Source: DSQK01 sp964550175 (GTDB taxonomy: Archaea > Nanobdellota > Nanobdellia > Woesearchaeales > ARS49). Taken from it: a stretch of DNA of 64,000 nucleotides. Both the position numbers and the translations under genes were made by a program. Shown piece after piece: positions 59,478 to 64,000 of the stretch; within the stretch, counting starts at the first letter, position 1, and each line of letters begins with the position of its first letter. The DNA is taken from assembly GCA_964550175.1 (NCBI GenBank), contig CAZJXP010000001.1:124001-188000 (forward strand). Direction: 5' to 3'. The notes beneath the pieces were generated by a model, which saw only the letters and a list, made by a program, of their open reading frames with translations, had not been told where the DNA came from and made no database searches.

Positions 59478-59903
59478 CTATCGTTTGCCCGCTTTCTTCT
59501 CAAGCTTGCGCAAGTTCTTCATCTTCTCAGCGAGTTTTTTCTTGTCTTTCTCAAGCTCGGCCGTTGCGGCTAACACCTTGTCCAGCAACGTATTGGGTTC
59601 AAGCGGGATGACTTTGTCTTTTGAAAGCGCGACATATCCATTGTTGCAGTTTTTCACGGAATCGGGCGACTCATCCCCGCAATACCAGCCGTAGAAATCC
59701 CCCTTTTGAATTGCGTAGACAATTGCGTCGACATACCTGCCGTGCACCACTATCTTTAATCGTCCGCCAGATTCAGGAGAGCCACTCATGATATTCCAGG
59801 TTGCGACCTTATTCAAAGGGTACAACCTAATGCCATCAGGGTTATTCGCGGCACGCTCGACATAGCATCGAACGCGCTGAGCCAAATCAGTGTAGCTTTT
59901 CAT
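59478..59903 (-). CDS. Unknown 141-aa protein
   Basis: I do not recognise this protein. The C-terminal third is a Lys/Glu-rich coiled coil (LDKVLAATAELEKDKKKL) ending KKAGKR. The middle has VHGRYVDAIVYAIQKGDFYGW. It overlaps the upstream gene by 4 bp (ATGA), so translation is coupled in the operon. Confidence 0.5.
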   Translation of the reverse strand: MKSYTDLAQRVRCYVERAANNPDGIRLYPLNKVATWNIMSGSPESGGRLKIVVHGRYVDAIVYAIQKGDFYGWYCGDESPDSVKNCNNGYVALSKDKVIPLEPNTLLDKVLAATAELEKDKKKLAEKMKNLRKLEKKAGKR

Positions 59904-60157
59904 TTTTTCCCCGCAACCGTCTTAACGATGCCGTTACGCACTTCTTCAAAGAAAGCATCCATAGTAAGCGTATCTGCGTCCTTAACATGGAATGTACCAA
60001 CGGGAAGCACGTGCTCAACCGGCGGACTGCCGTGGCCTTTATCCAGACTGCGGTACACGCTCACATAGCAGTCGCCAGACCCTCCGAGCCTCAATACTTT
60101 GTTATCGCCCATTCTTGAAATCTGAATATAATAACTAAAAAAATTAAATTCTGCCAT
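59900..60157 (-). CDS. Unknown 85-aa protein
   Basis: I do not recognise this small protein (RLGGSGDCYVSVYRSLDKGHG, GTFHVKDADTL). ATG at 60157 is preferred over TTG at 60163. It overlaps both neighbours by a few bases. A role with the secreted protein upstream is possible. Confidence 0.45.
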   Translation of the reverse strand: MAEFNFFSYYIQISRMGDNKVLRLGGSGDCYVSVYRSLDKGHGSPPVEHVLPVGTFHVKDADTLTMDAFFEEVRNGIVKTVAGKK

Positions 60158-60159
60158 CT

Positions 60160-61338
60160 TCAATTGAAGCTGCCCGAATCGAACGTCGGAGGTCGGTTCG
60201 CGTCGGCGACGGTCACGGTGATAACCTTGACAACGGCGTCGTGCTTCTTGTCCGTCACGGTGATGGTGACCTGATGGTCGCCCTGATCGTCGTAGCCGGT
60301 TGTTTTAACAGCCGCCGTCATCCAGCCCGTGTACGTGATGGTGAGCGCGTCCTTGTCGGCATCAGCAATCGAGTATGCCTTCGACAGGTCGACCGTCTCG
60401 CCTTCATTGACCTTCAGCTGCGCCGGGCCCGTGATAGTCGGGGCGGTGTTGCTTGATTCGATGGCAACTAAGAAATTAACCGTCGCCTTGGCTGTTCCGT
60501 CATCGGCCGTGATGGACACCTTCTTGGTGCCTTCGTCGCCGACCTTGGTCTGCCAGACGCCCTTTGCGTCGAAAGGCTGGCTGTAAGAGAGCATAATCTT
60601 GTCGCCGTCGGGGTCTGAGACCTGCGGGATCAATTCAATCTTATCTCCTTCCTTGGCGGCCAAGTCCTGCATCTGGTTGATTACGGGAGCGCGGTTGACG
60701 TTGATGACGGTGACCTTTACGGTTGTAACCGTCTTCGCCTTGCCGTCGTCCGCCGTAACAACCACATCGTGCACGCCGGCATCAGAGAAGGATACCTTTT
60801 TCGTATTTGAGGTCATCCAGCCGGAATACGTGACGGTGATCTTGTCGCCGTCCGCGTCTGCGACTTTCGGCGCCAACACTAATTGTTCGCCTTCATTCAC
60901 TGAGAGGTCCGATAATGCGATCGTCGGGGCCTTGTTGCCCGCGATGACCTTGATGATGATGTCCTGCTTCGTCGAAGTCTTGCCGTCAGAAGCCGTGATG
61001 ATGATCTTGTATTCGCCGGCGTCTCCGGCCTTCGTCTGCCATTCGCCCTTCTCATTCAACGGCGAGGTGAACGTGTACGTGATCTTGTCGCCATCGGGGT
61101 CGGTGGCCTTGAGGTTCGGGAACGAGACCAGTTGGCCTTCGTTGACCGTCTTGATGGGAACGCCATCTCGAGAGGTTTCTTTCGGGGTTTCCTTGACGAC
61201 CGCGCCCGTGATCGGGGCAGTATCGCCTGCGTTGACAACGCCCGCGGCACAGTCCGTGGACGGCGCTAACGCCGGCTTGAGAAACTGGCAACCGGACAAG
61301 ACAACCAACAGAACCGCGAACAAAGTCATTATTTTCAT
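60160..61338 (-). CDS. Lipoprotein with four cadherin-like/Ig-like repeats
   Basis: The 392-aa protein has a lipoprotein signal (LLVVLSGC) and about four repeats of 80-90 aa. Each has a VNEGE-type start, an ADPDGDKI-type calcium-like motif and a YTGWMTA/YSQPF strand (residues about 55-390). These repeats occur in cell-surface adhesins; acidic DPDGD motifs suggest calcium binding. It heads the operon ending at 59069. Confidence 0.75.
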   Translation of the reverse strand: MKIMTLFAVLLVVLSGCQFLKPALAPSTDCAAGVVNAGDTAPITGAVVKETPKETSRDGVPIKTVNEGQLVSFPNLKATDPDGDKITYTFTSPLNEKGEWQTKAGDAGEYKIIITASDGKTSTKQDIIIKVIAGNKAPTIALSDLSVNEGEQLVLAPKVADADGDKITVTYSGWMTSNTKKVSFSDAGVHDVVVTADDGKAKTVTTVKVTVINVNRAPVINQMQDLAAKEGDKIELIPQVSDPDGDKIMLSYSQPFDAKGVWQTKVGDEGTKKVSITADDGTAKATVNFLVAIESSNTAPTITGPAQLKVNEGETVDLSKAYSIADADKDALTITYTGWMTAAVKTTGYDDQGDHQVTITVTDKKHDAVVKVITVTVADANRPPTFDSGSFN

Positions 61339-61416
61339 TGAAACCCCTCTTGCGCAGAGAACTCGCGGGAATTCGCCTGCTGATAGGATAATCCCATAGG
61401 ACGGCGTATTTAAAGT

Positions 61417-62058
61417 TTATTGTGGTCTAGAATGGGGATGGTTCACGCCAAGAGATTTCTTTTTTCTATGCAACACTTCATACCGCAATCCTATCGCTTT
61501 CGCTGTTTTGCTGAGATTGTTGTTGAATAGTTTGATGGCTTTTTCGATGTACTGCCTTTCGAATTCTTTTTCTGCGTCCGAAAATGACTTTGGTTGTTCC
61601 GGCAATTGCTCAAGGATGTTTTTGCTCAAACTCGGGGCGATCTTGTAGAACTGCTTGATTCGTTCCGGATTAAGGCTTGATTTGTAGGTTTCTACCGAGG
61701 ATTCAAGGATGTTCGTGACGGTGTCTTGCCTCGCGTACGTTTTCAATTCACGATAGTCTATTATCGGGATTTTGAGGCTCGTGATTAAACGGTGGATGCT
61801 TCTCCGGTCGATGCCGGCAATGAGGGACGCTTTCGCGACGTTACCTGAACAGTGCTGGAGCAATCGTGTTAGATACGCTTTCTTGAACAATCGCTTCGCT
61901 TTCTTGAATGGAATGCTGATGTCTACTTCGTCCAAGTGTTTAAGTTTTGATGAGATGTCTTGCTCCAATTCAACGACTTTAATGCCGAGATACTGGTGCA
62001 TCGCTTGGTCTAACAACGGCTTGATCTTTTCGTCGATTGTTCTCTCTAAATCCCCCAT
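61417..62058 (-). CDS. Regulator with two Fis-type HTH motifs
   Basis: The 213-aa protein has two Fis/HTH_8-like units. The first is FKKAYLTRLLQHCSGNVAKASLIAGIDRRSIHRLI (residues about 58-92), and the second FERQYIEKAIKLFNNNLSKTAKAIGLRYEVLHRK (about 165-200). They resemble the DNA-binding end of NtrC-type activators but occur without an AAA domain. It lies next to surface genes and may regulate them. Confidence 0.65.
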   Translation of the reverse strand: MGDLERTIDEKIKPLLDQAMHQYLGIKVVELEQDISSKLKHLDEVDISIPFKKAKRLFKKAYLTRLLQHCSGNVAKASLIAGIDRRSIHRLITSLKIPIIDYRELKTYARQDTVTNILESSVETYKSSLNPERIKQFYKIAPSLSKNILEQLPEQPKSFSDAEKEFERQYIEKAIKLFNNNLSKTAKAIGLRYEVLHRKKKSLGVNHPHSRPQ

Positions 62059-62104
62059 GAATATGACATTATTGTCTCAGTATTTAAATATGACTATTTT
62101 GTCC

Positions 62105-62881
62105 CTATTCTGCATTAACCTTACTGATGAAGAACACGCGCCAGACCGAGATGACCGGCAATAACACGAACAGAACAACACTCATAGCGATAAGCACATA
62201 CGATTCAGCCAACCAAGCTATGATTAGGTACAGAATCGCTAATGTAACCAGCATCAACGCATACCAGCCGCCGTTTGTCGCGATGTGGTAGATTGACGCG
62301 TGCTTGAATCTTTTCCAGAAAGAACCGTGGCACAGCACGCTGTACGCGATTGTCAGGAAGTAATAGATGATCAATACAAAAGACGCTGCGATGATTGAGA
62401 TGCCCGTTCTTCCGATTAACGGAAACGGGTCGGAAGCGGACTTAAATGCCAACAGCATCGCGCCGGAAAGTATCGCCAAGAACAGGATGAATCCGGCTAA
62501 AGAGACAAGCGCGAATCTGAGAAAGAATGACGGAAACTTTCTTGTTTGTCCGACAATCCTGTGGCAGAAATACCACGCGCTGCCTTGAAAGATTGTCCAG
62601 AATAAAAACAAAAATCCAAGAACTCGCGCGATGCTCCAGTAGATCGCGTGCGTCGCCGCGTCAAAGGCCGCGACATCCAGACTGATGTTCGACGCGTCGT
62701 TCGTCGAGACCATCGCTCCTAAACCTGATTGTAACAACGCGTTGAGCTTGCCCAAATGCAACGACAACACTTGGAACTCGGTGAAGTACACTTTTCCGAA
62801 GCTGTAGAGGAAGAAGATGTCGAGGACGACGACTAATATTAGCAATGGCCAGGACTTATGGAAGTAGTGCCAGAAGTTCAC
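62105..62881 (-). CDS. Unknown integral membrane protein
   Basis: The 258-aa protein has about six hydrophobic helices and no conserved residues that I recognise. Its helices include PLLILVVVLDIFFLYSFGKV and LMLVTLAILYLIIAWLAESY. It begins 1 bp after the stop of the secreted protein at 62883, so both are cotranscribed. Confidence 0.55.
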   Translation of the reverse strand: MNFWHYFHKSWPLLILVVVLDIFFLYSFGKVYFTEFQVLSLHLGKLNALLQSGLGAMVSTNDASNISLDVAAFDAATHAIYWSIARVLGFLFLFWTIFQGSAWYFCHRIVGQTRKFPSFFLRFALVSLAGFILFLAILSGAMLLAFKSASDPFPLIGRTGISIIAASFVLIIYYFLTIAYSVLCHGSFWKRFKHASIYHIATNGGWYALMLVTLAILYLIIAWLAESYVLIAMSVVLFVLLPVISVWRVFFISKVNAE

Positions 62882-62882
62882 T

Positions 62883-64000
62883 CTACACCTTTTCTATAGT
62901 AAAGGTTTGTACGGCGCTCTTTCCTGAAGCAGTATCTAAAATCTTAATTTCAAACGCAGTAGCATCCTTTGCATTAACATATCCAGCGCCGGTTATACCC
63001 GTATTTTTCTCGGTAGTTCCAGCCATGACATCAATAGTTCTTGCCGAAATTGGCGCGGACAATTCTTGAACTTCATTAAACGTACCAATAGTACCGTCAG
63101 TATTTTTGTAAGTGAACGTGACCTTCAAGGGAGATGGGTAATCTACATTGACACGAACTCCATAAACAACTGAACTTGCAAGAAGCACTTTTCCTGCTGA
63201 GACAATCTTAACTGCCGTGCTATATGACTTGTCCGGATTTAATTCGACAAACGAAATTCCTGAAAGAACCGGAGATGACGGAGTTGGAGCAGCCAACGGT
63301 TTATTCAAATCATCACAACTAAACGTTCCCGCCGCGTCCTTGTTGCAGAAACTCTTTCCGGCGTTGATTGTCTGGTCGGGCCCGCAGTTGTAGCATTGGC
63401 TGCCCGGGAGGCACTTGGTTTCGGCGTCTTCTTTCGTTCCGCAGAAGCAGCCGCCAACCATCTCGCTCTTTTCGCCAATCTTGCAAGGCAACACTCCCGA
63501 CGGATACCCTGACGCGCCCGCGTAATTCGTCGCGCAAATCGCGTCAACAGTTATGGTCTTCTCCTGTATCTGGCCTTCGGCGTCCGTCGTCGGCTGCTGG
63601 TAGTTCGGCTCGTATGTCGCGCCGTACTGCGTCTTCTTCGCGTCGAAAAGCTTGAAATTGATGTGCCAGGTTTGAGGTGTAGTTGATGCTGAAAGACAGG
63701 CGTTTGACGCGCCTGACGACTGGTAGCGCAGATACAATACTCCGCCAGGAGGAACATCCTCGAGAAGAGTTAATGTGATTAAACCGCCAGAACGTCCATC
63801 ATCACGGAACGTCAGCTTCTTTCCGCTCAATGTCGCGGAGCCAACTTCCTTGAAGTTATTTCCATTTACAACAGCGCTCACTTTCTCGCCAACAACTGCT
63901 GGAGCGTAAACTTTAACGCCCGCGGCCGTGAAATTGAACGCCAAATCGACAAGTGAGCTTGTTTCAGTAACGGTTGTTGCGCCAGGATTGATGTGTTTCT
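62883..64000 (-). CDS. Secreted Cys-rich surface protein, 5' end beyond window
   Basis: The frame is open to the right edge, so the gene starts outside the window. It has beta-rich repeats and, in the middle, a Cys-rich stretch (CKIGEKSEMVGGCFCGTKEDAETKC, CYNCG). It is probably on the cell surface. It is followed directly by the membrane protein at 62105. Confidence 0.6.
   Translation of the reverse strand, partial: KHINPGATTVTETSSLVDLAFNFTAAGVKVYAPAVVGEKVSAVVNGNNFKEVGSATLSGKKLTFRDDGRSGGLITLTLLEDVPPGGVLYLRYQSSGASNACLSASTTPQTWHINFKLFDAKKTQYGATYEPNYQQPTTDAEGQIQEKTITVDAICATNYAGASGYPSGVLPCKIGEKSEMVGGCFCGTKEDAETKCLPGSQCYNCGPDQTINAGKSFCNKDAAGTFSCDDLNKPLAAPTPSSPVLSGISFVELNPDKSYSTAVKIVSAGKVLLASSVVYGVRVNVDYPSPLKVTFTYKNTDGTIGTFNEVQELSAPISARTIDVMAGTTEKNTGITGAGYVNAKDATAFEIKILDTASGKSAVQTFTIEKV

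Noticed and set aside
60599..61399. Long open frame opposite the cadherin-like lipoprotein
   Set aside because: It reflects repeats in the real gene; no domain is found.
1..64000. CRISPR array or cas genes
   Set aside because: No regularly spaced direct repeats of 25-40 bp and no Cas protein motifs were seen.
1..64000. rRNA genes or transposase genes
   Set aside because: No rRNA sequence or transposase domain was recognised in the window.

Overview
This window is a piece of an archaeal chromosome, most likely from a small-genome DPANN lineage (Woesearchaeota/Nanoarchaeota-like; the phylum is inferred, not proven). Archaeal markers are ribosomal proteins eS1 (S3Ae) and eL21, RNA polymerase subunit Rpo4/F, the KH-MBL-beta-CASP nuclease aCPSF1, a 20S proteasome beta subunit, Bud32, DUF655, type II methionine aminopeptidase and a Sec11-type signal peptidase. 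Further markers are FtsZ with SepF, and an intron-containing tRNA. Many genes have a TATA-like box about 26 bp upstream of the start codon and no leader. A subset, mainly the 49-54 kb operon, has strong Shine-Dalgarno sites instead. Bacterial-type genes are also present: DNA gyrase B, endonuclease V, GGDEF, AI-2E transporter, DUF3494 and DUF4382.

Layout. 0-9.5 kb: Maf, a nucleotidyltransferase pair, tRNA-Leu (with intron) followed 2 nt later by a methyltransferase, tRNA-Lys, many orphan genes, gyrB. 9.5-20 kb: eS1, Bud32, tRNA-Pro, tRNA-His next to histidyl-tRNA synthetase, a nitronate monooxygenase-like enzyme, a P-loop ATPase, tRNA-Tyr with a SET-domain gene, and ftsZ with a long structured leader. 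20-28 kb: a 616-aa protein with six helix-turn-helix repeats and a nuclease-like C-terminus, map, a signal peptidase with an operator-like promoter, then an operon of methyltransferase, endonuclease V and two orphan genes. 28-35 kb: glycosyltransferase, a large surface protein with a split MgtE-type transporter, and a DoxX-VKOR operon. 35-43 kb: aCPSF1, proteasome beta, GGDEF protein, the eL21-rpo4-DUF655 operon, sepF. 43-46.3 kb: an AT-rich two-gene island (PD-(D/E)XK protein plus HEPN protein) directly behind an atypical tRNA-Thr. 46-64 kb: cell-surface and envelope genes, including an operon headed by an ice-binding-domain protein and running toward an AI-2E-type transporter, a DEAD-box helicase, methionyl-tRNA synthetase, and a cluster of secreted proteins beside a double Fis-type HTH regulator.

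Between the genes runs a family of short palindromic elements (about eight clear copies and two degenerate ones). Their ends read CTTTTTACCG and CGGTAAAAAG, often inside outer repeats AACGTTGCT / AGCCAACGT. They occur only between genes and look like a MITE-like or structured-RNA repeat family. The strongest candidates for an undescribed system are the HTH-repeat nuclease-like protein (20.7-22.6 kb), the PD-(D/E)XK plus HEPN island (43.2-46.3 kb), and the methyltransferase/EndoV/orphan operon (24.8-28.0 kb).
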